This document shows positions 30,585 to 38,449 of a stretch of DNA of 40,114 bases, piece by piece. Below the pieces are notes generated by a model. The model was not told the origin of the DNA. It did not search any database and worked only from the letters and a program-made list of their open reading frames with translations. Position 1 is the first letter of the stretch, and each line of letters starts with the position of its first letter. A program made the translations under genes and the position numbers. Origin of the DNA: Streptomyces oryzae (GTDB lineage: Bacteria > Actinomycetota > Actinomycetes > Streptomycetales > Streptomycetaceae); contig NZ_JADKMA010000050.1 in the NCBI RefSeq assembly GCF_017676365.1, positions 1-40,114 of the forward strand, read 5' to 3'.

Positions 30585-31805
30585 GTGGTGTTCGAGATGG
30601 CTGAGCTACAGCGGCTGGTCGAGGATCTCGGCCAGCGCCTGAGCAGGTCAATTGCCCTCGATGATACAGATCTGCGCCTTCTGGCGTACAGCTCTCATGC
30701 AGGGGAGGTTGATCCGGCTCGTACCACGTCCATTCTCAAGCGCAAGGTTTCCCGAAGTGTCGTGGACTACGTACGCGAGAAAGGAGCGAGGGGAACTGAT
30801 AATTTCTTTACCATTCCCGCCCGCCCGGACTTGGGCATAGAAATAGCCAGAATCGGCGTACCGGTGAAATACAGGGGAGCGCTGCTGGGTTTCATGTGGC
30901 TCCTGACCTCGGAAGGCGCCGTCGACGATCTCCAGGCGTCCGCCGTGCGCCGGGCAGCCGAAACCGTCGGCCTGATCATCCATCGTGAATATCTGCTCGG
31001 CGAGCTCAGCCGTGGACGCGAACGTGAGCTCACGCGCGACCTCCTCGCCGATCAGGCCGAGGTCCGCGCGCAAGCCGCCGAACAGCTCGTCGCGGAGAAT
31101 CTTTTCTCCCACCGCGCCAGTGCCGCTCTCGTCGTCACGTTGACCCGCGGCAACTCGCCTCTCACCGAACAGGACCGACTCGCGCTGACGGCCGGAGTCG
31201 AATTCGGCCGAAGCCGACGCGAACAGCGGCGCGCTCTGACCCTCGAACGCCCGGATCACGCCATCCTGCTGCTGACGGACGACCATCCGACCAAACGTGG
31301 AGCCTTGGCCGAACTGGGCACAGGGATCCGCGAAAGAGTATTGGCAGAAGCGGACAGTCACACCTGCTGCTGGATTGGCATCGGCGAACCCCGCACCCGG
31401 CTCGAAGACGTTCATGCCTCGTACGCTGACGCACGTCGCGCGGCTGAGGTCGCGAGTGTGGTCCGAGTTCTCGGTTTCGTCGTGCGTTACAGCGAGCTCG
31501 GGGTGTACAGCATGCTAGCGGAGCTGCCGCCGGATAGGCTCGCCGACAGCTTGCACCCGGGTCTGCGAGCACTCTTCGAACGCCCGCGTCCGGGCGAGGA
31601 CGACCTTGTCTTCACCTTGGAGGCGTTCTTCGACAACGCTGGAAATATCAAGCGGACCTCCGAGCAGTTGCGGATCCATCGCACGAGCCTTTACTACAGG
31701 CTCAAACGTGTAGAAGAGATCACCGGAGTCGATCTCTCCAGGGGCGACGATAGGCTGTCGCTCCATCTTGGCCTGAAGATCGCTCGCCTCATCGCGATGC
31801 ACTGA
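30585..31805 (+). CDS. PucR/CdaR-type transcriptional regulator
   Basis: A 406-residue regulator. The N-terminal half (about 15-140) is a GAF-like sensor: SRSIALDDTDLRLLAYSSHA, PARPDLGIEIARIGVPVKYR, LLGFMWLL. The middle (about 165-300) is the GGDEF-like CdaR domain without catalytic motif (IGIGEPRTRLEDVHASYADA, RRAAEVA). The C-terminus (about 345-400) is the PucR HTH_30: LEAFFDNAGNIKRTSEQLRI, HRTSLYYRLKRVEEITGVDL. Family members activate purine, amino-acid and peptide catabolic genes in response to a pathway metabolite. GTG at 30585 gives the longest sensible frame; GTG 30588 and ATG 30597 are alternatives and none has a clear ribosome site. It closes the rightward gene set and is the obvious local regulator of the catabolic island. 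Confidence 0.85.
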   Translation: MVFEMAELQRLVEDLGQRLSRSIALDDTDLRLLAYSSHAGEVDPARTTSILKRKVSRSVVDYVREKGARGTDNFFTIPARPDLGIEIARIGVPVKYRGALLGFMWLLTSEGAVDDLQASAVRRAAETVGLIIHREYLLGELSRGRERELTRDLLADQAEVRAQAAEQLVAENLFSHRASAALVVTLTRGNSPLTEQDRLALTAGVEFGRSRREQRRALTLERPDHAILLLTDDHPTKRGALAELGTGIRERVLAEADSHTCCWIGIGEPRTRLEDVHASYADARRAAEVASVVRVLGFVVRYSELGVYSMLAELPPDRLADSLHPGLRALFERPRPGEDDLVFTLEAFFDNAGNIKRTSEQLRIHRTSLYYRLKRVEEITGVDLSRGDDRLSLHLGLKIARLIAMH

Positions 31806-31887
31806 CGCGGGAAGTTTCTCTGCGCTCTTGGACACTCTTATTTTCGCATTGTGACAAGTTGGGTACGCGCTTCTCCCAACCATGGGT

Positions 31888-32184
31888 CTATAGCGGCCCC
31901 GCGTGCAGGCGGGGCCAGACTCCGGCCTCGGTCCAGTCCCGCAGCCGGCGCCACGCCGTCACCCCGGAGCAGCCCACGGTTTCCGTCGGGACGTCGCGCC
32001 AGGCGACACCGGTCCGCAACACGTACATGACGCCGGCGAGGGCCGCTCGGTCGGGAACGCGCAGTCGCCCGGGGTAGCGGCGGCGCCGCTCGGGAATGGG
32101 TGGCAGCAGCGGAGCCACCCGCTTCCACAGGTCGTCCGGAACAAGATCAGCACGCACCCGGACACCCTGCCCATCGTGACGCAA
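31888..32184 (-). pseudogene. IS5-type transposase N-terminal remnant
   Basis: Leftward frame reading ADLVPDDLWKRVAPLLPPIP, ERRRRYPGRLRVPDRAALAG and VMYVLRTGVAWRDVPTETVG, the conserved first third of an IS5-type transposase. It stops at 31888 before any catalytic Asp. Neither inverted repeats nor the rest of the element are present. Bases 31806-31887 and 32185-32247 contain nothing else recognisable. Confidence 0.65.
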
Positions 32185-32247
32185 GACCCTCAGCTCGACT
32201 TTGTTCCTGAGGGTTTCTGGTGGTGAGTTGGCGGGGCGCGAATCGGA

Positions 32248-33405
32248 TCAGTTCAGCTGCGGTGGGACCCAGGTGTGGTGCCGAAGGATCATGCGTGTTG
32301 CGGCACGGGAGGGTGTCAGCCGCATCGCCGTGTTCCGCAGGGTGACGGCCAGTGGGTGGGAGAGCTGCTGGCCCATCCGCCCGGCCCGCCGGGCGGCCCG
32401 CGCGACCGCCTGGCTGCGCGGCCGGCGCTCAAAGTCGTAGCGGGCGAGCGCGGCTTCGACGGTGGGCTCGGTGGTGAGCGCGGCGGCCAGGGTGACTGCA
32501 TCCTCCAGTGCCTGGCAGGCGCCTTGTCCGAGGTTGGGGGTCATCGCGTGTGCCGCGTCGCCGAGCACCGCGATCCGGCCGATCGTGTACGAGGGGAGCG
32601 GCGTGCGGAGTTCGTTGATGTCGTGGTGCAGTACGGCGGCGGGCCGGGTCGCGTCGAGCAGGGCGGGAATCGGGTCGTGCCAGTTGTGGAATCGTCGGCG
32701 CAGTTCGGCCAGTGGGTCGGCGAACCGCGTCCCGGCGGGGAGGTTGAGGACGGCGTGCCACTCGGCCCGCCCGTCGTGGAAGGCGATGTGCCCGAACTCG
32801 GCCCCGTGGCCCCAGGTCAGCTCGAAGTCGGTGCGCAGGTCGACCGCCTGCTCGGTGATGGCGCGTAGCACTGTCGAGCCGCTGTAGGCCGGGCTGGGGT
32901 GGGCCGGGAAGAGATGGCTGCGCAGTTTGCTGCCGATGCCGTCGGCCGCCACCACCAGATCGGCGTCCAGGACCGTGCCGCCGCAGCCGATTCGAACCGT
33001 CCCGGGGCCGATCTGCTCGACCGAGCCCGCCTCAGAGCCGATCAGCAGTGCCTCGGCGGGCAGGGACTCGCGAAGCAGCCGGTGCAAGGTGGAGCGGGGG
33101 ATGCCCATGATCGGCGTGCCCACCGTCTTCTCCAGCGCCGAGCCGTCCATCCGGGCCAGCCAACCACCCTGTGGCGTGCGGGTGCCGCCGCTGTACTGGC
33201 CTCGTGAGGCATCCCGTACCGCCTCGCCGACGCCGAGTTCGTCCAGTGCCCGCAGGCCGTTGGCGGCCAGTGAGATGCCCGCCCCCGCGTCCTCAAGCAT
33301 GGACGCGCGCTCGACGACCGTCACTTCCCATCCGATGCGGCGCAGGCCGATCGCGGTGGCCAGCCCGCCGATGCCCCCTCCGACCACCACTGCCGTGTTG
33401 CCCAT
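32248..33405 (-). CDS. FAD-dependent monooxygenase (PHBH-like)
   Basis: A 385-residue class A flavoprotein monooxygenase. FAD fingerprint VVVGGGIGGLATAIGLRRIG at 6-25, second FAD/NADPH motif VVAADGIGSKLR at about 160, and VLGDAAHAMTPNLGQGACQA with LED at about 275-300, the GD motif of this group. Length is normal. Such enzymes use NADPH and oxygen to hydroxylate aromatic compounds, or inactivate antibiotics such as tetracycline and rifampicin; substrate is unknown here. ATG at 33405 gives MGNTAVVVGG. It is divergent from a TetR-family gene 72 bp away with two matching operators between them, so it is almost certainly repressed by that protein and induced by its ligand. Confidence 0.9.
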   Translation of the reverse strand: MGNTAVVVGGGIGGLATAIGLRRIGWEVTVVERASMLEDAGAGISLAANGLRALDELGVGEAVRDASRGQYSGGTRTPQGGWLARMDGSALEKTVGTPIMGIPRSTLHRLLRESLPAEALLIGSEAGSVEQIGPGTVRIGCGGTVLDADLVVAADGIGSKLRSHLFPAHPSPAYSGSTVLRAITEQAVDLRTDFELTWGHGAEFGHIAFHDGRAEWHAVLNLPAGTRFADPLAELRRRFHNWHDPIPALLDATRPAAVLHHDINELRTPLPSYTIGRIAVLGDAAHAMTPNLGQGACQALEDAVTLAAALTTEPTVEAALARYDFERRPRSQAVARAARRAGRMGQQLSHPLAVTLRNTAMRLTPSRAATRMILRHHTWVPPQLN

Positions 33406-33420
33406 GTCGAACCCTCACCC

Positions 33421-33436
33421 TTCTACACCTGTAGAA
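33421..33436. promoter_or_regulatory. TetR operator 1
   Basis: TTCTACACCTGTAGAA, a palindrome of two 7-bp arms around CC. Its right arm sequence recurs in operator 2 in inverted form, with 34 bp between centres, about three helical turns. It lies 16 bp before the monooxygenase start codon, on the monooxygenase side. Confidence 0.7.
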
Positions 33437-33454
33437 GGGTGAGGCTACCTGAAG

Positions 33455-33470
33455 CTCTACAGGTGTAGAA
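33455..33470. promoter_or_regulatory. TetR operator 2
   Basis: CTCTACAGGTGTAGAA, arms TCTACA and TGTAGA around GG; apart from one end base it is the reverse complement of operator 1. It ends just before the AGGA ribosome site of the TetR gene, so binding there would repress the regulator itself. Confidence 0.7.
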
Positions 33471-33477
33471 AGGAACC

Positions 33478-34035
33478 ATGGCTTCGGATCGACGCACCCT
33501 CCTCGCGGACGCGGCTCTCGACGTACTCGCCGCCGAAGGGATCCGCGGCCTGACCCACCGGGCAGTCGACCGCAAAGCCGCCATGCCGCCCGGCACCACG
33601 TCGGCGTACTTTCGCACCCGGGTCGCGCTGCTCACCGGACTCGTCACTCGCCTGGTCCAGCTCGACCAGGAGGAACTGCAAACGATGGCCGAGCATCTTC
33701 CGCCCATCCGCATCGCCGAGGAACTGGTGGACGGCATGGTGCTGCTCACCCGACAGCGACTCACCGGAGAGGCCCGCCGCCGCTCGCTCGCCCGTTACGC
33801 CTGCGCCGTCGAGAGCGTGCGCGACCCCGAGCTGCGCGAGATCCTCGTCCCCCGCGAGAACGCCGGCCGCGAGGCCGTCCGACTGTTCCTCGCCGGTCAG
33901 GGCGTGACGGATGTCGAGAACCGCACTCACACCCTGCTGACCTGCATCGACGGGCTGGTCTTCGACCGGCTGGTGAGCGGCGGCGAAGTGCCTCGCGAGG
34001 CCCTCGAAGGCCTTGTCGCCGCCGCCCTGCGTTAG
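33478..34035 (+). CDS. TetR-family transcriptional repressor
   Basis: A 185-residue regulator with N-terminal TetR helix-turn-helix (LLADAALDVLAAEGIRGLTH, RAVDRKAAMPPGTTSAYFRT) and an all-helical ligand-binding C-terminal domain containing RQRLTGEARRRSLARYACAV and THTLLTCIDGLVFDRLVSGG. ATG at 33478 is preceded by AGGA at 33471-33474. It is divergent from the FAD monooxygenase and two palindromic operators fill the gap, so it should repress both itself and the monooxygenase until an inducer binds, probably the enzyme's substrate. The stop codon TAG is formed with the first base of an inserted IS element; without the insertion the codon would be TAA, so the protein is unchanged. Confidence 0.92.
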   Translation: MASDRRTLLADAALDVLAAEGIRGLTHRAVDRKAAMPPGTTSAYFRTRVALLTGLVTRLVQLDQEELQTMAEHLPPIRIAEELVDGMVLLTRQRLTGEARRRSLARYACAVESVRDPELREILVPRENAGREAVRLFLAGQGVTDVENRTHTLLTCIDGLVFDRLVSGGEVPREALEGLVAAALR

Positions 34036-34965
34036 TGGGTGTCTGAGAAGCCCCGGTCAGGCTGCTCTTATTGTGCGGTGCAACAGGAGCATGATCGTGG
34101 CCAGGTAGACCGCGTTCTCCTGGCTGGCAGGCAGGTACTCGTAGTCCTTGGACAGGCGCCGGTAACGTCCCAACCAGGCGAAACTCCGCTCGATCACCCA
34201 TCGGCGCGGAACCACCGCGAACATCGGCACCTCGCGCGGTGGAGCATCGGCTTTCGCCCAGGTACTGCGGAATCCGCCATCCTTGCGTTGCGTGATCTGG
34301 ATGGTGGTCCCGGTCTCTTCGTACACCCGGGCCAGGAAGTCCTGGCCGCGATAGCCCTGATCGGCCCAGAGGTGTTTGAGCCGGGGAAACTTCGCGGCGG
34401 AGCGGGCCAGCAGCACTGCGGCGCCGTCCCGGTCGCTGACGTTGGCCGGGCTGACGCAGACGGCCAGGACCAGACCGAGCGTGTCGACCAGCAGGTGCCG
34501 CTTGACGCCCAGGACTTTCTTGCCACCGTCGTACCCGTGACGGCCGCCCCGCTCGGTGGCCTTGACGCTCTGGCTGTCCACCACTCCCGCACTCGGGCAC
34601 GGATCACGCCCCTGACCTGCCCGTTCCCGGGCCCGTAAGACCATGAGAATCTGCTCCCAACGGCCCTCGAGCCGCCACTGCCGCCAGTAGTGGTAGACGG
34701 TCTGGTAGGGCGGGAGATCGTGCGGGAGCAGTCGCCAGGCGCAGCCGGCCCGCAGCCAGTACGCGAGCGCGTCGATGATTTCCCGTCGTGGATGCTTGGG
34801 CGGGCGTCCACCCGGCTTCGGCGGTGGTACCAGCGGTGCGAGCACCGCCCACTCGGCATCGGACAGGTCCGTCGGATACGCACGCCGCCTGGCCACCCCG
34901 CCTCCCCGAAGAGCAGGAACTACCAAGTCACCTGCCCTGACCGGGGCTTCTCAGACACCCACTAA
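34032..34965 (-). mobile_element. Complete IS5-family insertion sequence
   Basis: Ends are perfect inverted repeats: from 34032 the sequence TTAGTGGGTGTCTGAGAAGC with CCCCGGTCAGG (to 34061) is matched by its reverse complement at 34936-34965. The outermost TA on both sides is probably the duplicated target, leaving GTGGGTGTCTG as the start of the true end. One transposase gene fills the element. All catalytic residues and both ends are present, so it may still be active. Confidence 0.88.
34057..34896 (-). CDS. IS5-family transposase, intact
   Basis: A 279-residue DDE transposase reading VARRRAYPTDLSDAEWAVLA at the N-terminus. Catalytic residues by pattern are D107 in AGVVDSQSVKA, D179 in HLWADQGYRG and E236 in RRWVIERSFAW, followed by LGRYRRLSKDYEYLP. 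The GTG at 34896 is chosen because GGGGAGG lies just upstream (34902-34908); a TTG start at 34926 would lengthen it by 10 residues. The ribosome site partly pairs with upstream CCCCG, and GCAGG/CCTGC also pair in the leader, a modest fold-back that could limit translation from read-through RNA. It cuts and joins the element ends. Confidence 0.9.
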   Translation of the reverse strand: MARRRAYPTDLSDAEWAVLAPLVPPPKPGGRPPKHPRREIIDALAYWLRAGCAWRLLPHDLPPYQTVYHYWRQWRLEGRWEQILMVLRARERAGQGRDPCPSAGVVDSQSVKATERGGRHGYDGGKKVLGVKRHLLVDTLGLVLAVCVSPANVSDRDGAAVLLARSAAKFPRLKHLWADQGYRGQDFLARVYEETGTTIQITQRKDGGFRSTWAKADAPPREVPMFAVVPRRWVIERSFAWLGRYRRLSKDYEYLPASQENAVYLATIMLLLHRTIRAA

Positions 34966-35397
34966 CCGACGCAGCCTGCGGTGGTTTGGAGCCTCCCCCT
35001 GCAGGGCGACCCCGGAGGACCTACCTCCATCTCTCACACAGCACCGCTTCTGGAAGCTCCTACATCGACGCCTCCTTCAGCGTTCGTGACACACGACCAG
35101 CGAAAACGCAGTCGTCTGACTCGGAAAGACAACAGCCTCTCAGCAGTCGAGCACATCGGCTGCTTACGGCCGGGTAAGGCGGAGAAGAAGGGCCGTGCGC
35201 TCTGAGTGTGTGCCATGATCAGTGGTGCCAATCACCTGATACATCGCCGTCCGGGCTTACCCGTGACCGGCGGCCGTTCGGGTCACTGCTGGTCTCTACC
35301 GGAGGATGAGGGCGGGTATGTCTGATTACTCTCCTTCACGTCGATTTATTTTTTATTCCGTATATCTCTATCCGTTGAGTGGCGGGGCGATGCCGAC
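34966..35397. other. Gene-free stretch before the sensor phosphatase
   Basis: No convincing coding frame. It contains an inverted repeat GTGACC/GGTCAC (35263-35268 and 35281-35286) and an AT-rich patch at about 35336-35378 (TTTATTTTTTATTCCGTATA), strongly unlike the G+C-rich surroundings, 20-60 bp before the phosphatase start and therefore a likely promoter region. The part nearest the IS element (34966-35200) shows nothing I recognise. Confidence 0.5.
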
Positions 35398-38304
35398 GTG
35401 CTGTGGGGTGTTCAGGACCGCGAGGCGAATCGAAAGCGGTTGGAAACGCTGGCCACCGCTCGAGGTCTCGATGAGGTGGAGCTGCTGCGGCTGGTTCTGC
35501 ACCACGCTGTAACCGCTGTGGCAGGACTGGGCGGGGTCGCACATCTGGGCCGCAGAACGGATGGCGAGCTACGCCTGGCAGCTATCAGCGGGCTACCGCT
35601 CGACGCCGCCCGCGTGTGGGAGCGGATGGCACCGGACGATCCCCACCCTCCCGCCAGGGCTGTTCGCGAGCAGCGCGCCGTTTGGACACCCGAAAATCTC
35701 GTCGCTGGGGACACATTGGCCGGTGACGGGATGGAGGCACCCCAGGACGCCGAAGCCGCAGGAGGACCCCCGGTTCCGAAGGTGCCGGCCTGTCCGGGGG
35801 CGTGCGGGGCCCTATCGGTACCGATGGCCTTGCCTGCCGGAGGCGTCCTGTCGATCTTCGTCAGCGGGCCGCTCGATGACGAGCAGCAGGAGTTCCTCTG
35901 GCAGGTGGCCAAGGTGGCGTCCGAGACCATGGAACATGCCAGGGTCTCCAGTAGCGGCGTACTTCCTTGGTGGCTCGGGTCGGGCTCGCGACTGCGGGAG
36001 GCTATGGCCGAGCTCCGTGTCGGCACGTGGGAATGGGATGTGGTCACTGGAGAATTGCTGTTCGATGACGCGGCGATGGAGGTGGTGAGGACCAGCGCAG
36101 GCGTGACTCCGGAGATCTGGGACTCCCGTGTCGAGACGTGGTTGCAGCGTGTGCACCCCGACGACGCGCAAGGAGTACTCTCGGCGATCGACCACGCGCT
36201 CAATACGGCCACCGTCCTCTCCGTCGAATACCGCGTTGTCTCTCCGGACGGCCGGGTCGGCTGGGTCGAGTTGCGCGGGCACACCACCTACGGCCAGGAC
36301 GGAACCCCCCTTCGGATGACCGGCACCGGTTGGGACACCACCACCACGCGGGTCACGGAACAAGCGGTAACGCGCATCCTCCGTAACATGCCGGACGCCT
36401 TCCTCGTCGTCCTCCCTGGTGACTGGCGCGTCATCTACGCGAACGCCCAGGCTTCCCTTCTGGGGGCCGAGCCCGGGCAACTGGTGGGGCAGGCTCTGTG
36501 GGAAACCCACGTCGGCCTGCACCATCTGCAAAGGCACTTCGAGCAGGCGGTCCGGGAAACCCGGCCCATAAGTGTCGACGTCCAGTTGGGCGACACCTGG
36601 CAACGCCTGCGTCTGCTCTTCGTGGACCCTCACCTGGTGGTCCAGGTTTCGGACGTGACCGCGGAGGTGGAGGCTGAGAACGCAGCCGCCGAACGAGCGC
36701 GGCGGATCACGGCGCTCACCGAGGCACTGGCCAGCGCTCTGACGACGAGCGACGTCGTCGACACAGTCGGAGTACAGATCCTGCCGCCCTTCGCCGCCAG
36801 CGGGGCACTCGTGCACGCCACGGTGGGCAGCAACAAGCTGCATCTGGTTGGCCAGGTCGGGTACGAGGCGGCCGCGATCGAGCCCCTGCGTCAACTCGAC
36901 CACAACACGCTGCTCCCCCAGATGAGACCGCGCTTCTTCAGCAGTCAGGAGGCCGTCGCCGAGCAGGTACCCGCGTTGGCTGAACATACTGCTGGGGACA
37001 GCCGCCATGCGTGGGCGTTGCTGCCCCTCATGGCCGAGAACGAGTGCGTGGGCAGCCTACTGCTCGCCTTCGACGAGCCACAGACCTTTCCTCCGGAGAA
37101 CAAGAGCCTGCTCATCGTGCTGACTGCGCTGGTCGCCCAGGCCCTGGGACGAGCGCGGCTGTACGACGCGGAGCATCGGCGCGCACACCAGTTGCAGCGT
37201 GCATTGCTGCCGTCCCAGCTTCCCTCTGCGCCGGCCGTGGCCACGGCCGCCCGCTACCGTCCGGCGAGTGACCCCGCGGAGGTGGGCGGCGACTGGTACG
37301 ACGCCATTCCCCTCTCCGGGGGAAGAGTCGCTCTCGTCATCGGAGATGTCATGGGGCACGGGGTACGCGAAGCCATCACGATGAGCCGGATGCGCACCGC
37401 GGTCTCCACACTCACCACTCTCGATCACCCACCTGAGGAGATGCTCGCCTACCTCAACGACGTGGCATTCGAAGTGGGCGGCGAGCATTACGTCACCTGT
37501 ATCTACGCCATCTACGATCCGACAACGGGAATGTGCGGTCTTGCCAGCGCCGGCCATCCGCCGCCGGCGCTGCTTCTCCCGGATGGCCGGACCTCGTTCC
37601 TGGATGTGCCGAGCGGGCCTCCACTGGGTGCCGCGCAGTTGCCTTACCAGGCGGCTGAGATCTGCATTCCCGAGGGGAGCGTGTTGGTCTTCTACACGGA
37701 TGGGCTCATCGGCGGCCTCAATTCCGACCCGGACACCGCCACGAGGCAGCTGGCCGATGCAATAAAGGGGTACGCACGGCATGCGGCGACGGTCGGCATG
37801 AACGAGGTCGAGCTCGTCGAAGGAATGAGCGAGGCGCTCACCCAGGAGCTGCCGGGCGCCCGGGAAGCGGCTGACGATGCGGCCGTGCTGATCGCCCGCA
37901 CGCGACGATTCCCGGAGCAAAATCTCGTCGTCCACGACTTGCCCTACGACCCGGCCTCTGCAGGGTTGGCGCGCAAGCTCGTGGCCGAGCATCTGACCAG
38001 CTGGGGGCTAGAAAGGCTGATCATGTCCACCGAGCTGATCGTGAGTGAGCTGGTGGGCAATGTGGTCCGGCACTCCGAGGGCCCCATCGGGTTGCGGTTG
38101 CTCAAGAGCAACATCCTTACATGTGAGGTGAGTGACGGCAATGAGACCACGCCGCGGCGGCGTCATGCCGCTGTCACCGATGAGGAAGGTCGTGGACTCC
38201 AATTGGTCGCCGCCATGTGCGACCGCTGGGGCACGCGCTACATCCCTGGCGGAAAAACGATCTGGACCGAACAGTCACTTGAGGCTAGCCTCGATCTTGC
38301 GTGA
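35398..38304 (+). CDS. Multidomain sensor phosphatase, GAF-PAS-PAS-GAF-SpoIIE-HATPase
   Basis: A 968-residue soluble signalling protein. Domains in order: GAF-like (about 25-185), PAS with LRVGTWEWDVVTGELLF (about 200-325), second PAS with NMPDAFLVVLPGDWRVIYAN (about 325-435), GAF (about 435-595), SpoIIE/PP2C phosphatase from HQLQRALLPSQLPSAP (about 600-835; metal Asp D632 in GGDWYDA, VIGDVMGHG, SAGHPPPALL, FYTDGLI, DDAAVLIA), and a C-terminal HATPase kinase-like domain (about 840-960; STELIVSELVGNVVRHSEG, GRGLQLVAAMCDRWG). In Streptomyces such proteins act on anti-sigma-factor antagonists (STAS proteins) through both ends. No partner gene is nearby. The GTG at 35398 has no clear ribosome site. 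The final five codons (SLDLA) and stop lie in the repeated end of the IS1380 element, so the natural C-terminus was replaced. Confidence 0.88.
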   Translation: MLWGVQDREANRKRLETLATARGLDEVELLRLVLHHAVTAVAGLGGVAHLGRRTDGELRLAAISGLPLDAARVWERMAPDDPHPPARAVREQRAVWTPENLVAGDTLAGDGMEAPQDAEAAGGPPVPKVPACPGACGALSVPMALPAGGVLSIFVSGPLDDEQQEFLWQVAKVASETMEHARVSSSGVLPWWLGSGSRLREAMAELRVGTWEWDVVTGELLFDDAAMEVVRTSAGVTPEIWDSRVETWLQRVHPDDAQGVLSAIDHALNTATVLSVEYRVVSPDGRVGWVELRGHTTYGQDGTPLRMTGTGWDTTTTRVTEQAVTRILRNMPDAFLVVLPGDWRVIYANAQASLLGAEPGQLVGQALWETHVGLHHLQRHFEQAVRETRPISVDVQLGDTWQRLRLLFVDPHLVVQVSDVTAEVEAENAAAERARRITALTEALASALTTSDVVDTVGVQILPPFAASGALVHATVGSNKLHLVGQVGYEAAAIEPLRQLDHNTLLPQMRPRFFSSQEAVAEQVPALAEHTAGDSRHAWALLPLMAENECVGSLLLAFDEPQTFPPENKSLLIVLTALVAQALGRARLYDAEHRRAHQLQRALLPSQLPSAPAVATAARYRPASDPAEVGGDWYDAIPLSGGRVALVIGDVMGHGVREAITMSRMRTAVSTLTTLDHPPEEMLAYLNDVAFEVGGEHYVTCIYAIYDPTTGMCGLASAGHPPPALLLPDGRTSFLDVPSGPPLGAAQLPYQAAEICIPEGSVLVFYTDGLIGGLNSDPDTATRQLADAIKGYARHAATVGMNEVELVEGMSEALTQELPGAREAADDAAVLIARTRRFPEQNLVVHDLPYDPASAGLARKLVAEHLTSWGLERLIMSTELIVSELVGNVVRHSEGPIGLRLLKSNILTCEVSDGNETTPRRRHAAVTDEEGRGLQLVAAMCDRWGTRYIPGGKTIWTEQSLEASLDLA

Positions 38305-38305
38305 G

Positions 38306-38330
38306 GGTCCGCCGACTGAGTCGGCGGACC
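38306..38330 (+). terminator. Rho-independent terminator after the phosphatase
   Basis: GGTCCGCCGACT pairs perfectly with AGTCGGCGGACC and is followed by TTTT, one base after the stop codon. It lies in the IS1380 left end, so the element carries a terminator that ends incoming transcription. A diverged copy with compensating pair changes is at 40008-40033. Confidence 0.85.
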
Positions 38331-38449
38331 TTTTGCGTGTTGTGGCAGGTGGTGGGCAGGTCGGTGGCCCGATTGTCGGGTCGGGTGGGCGCCGGGTTCC
38401 ACTGCTCCGGTCGGGGTGGTGCTGTTCGTAGGGACGGGATTGCTGCTGG

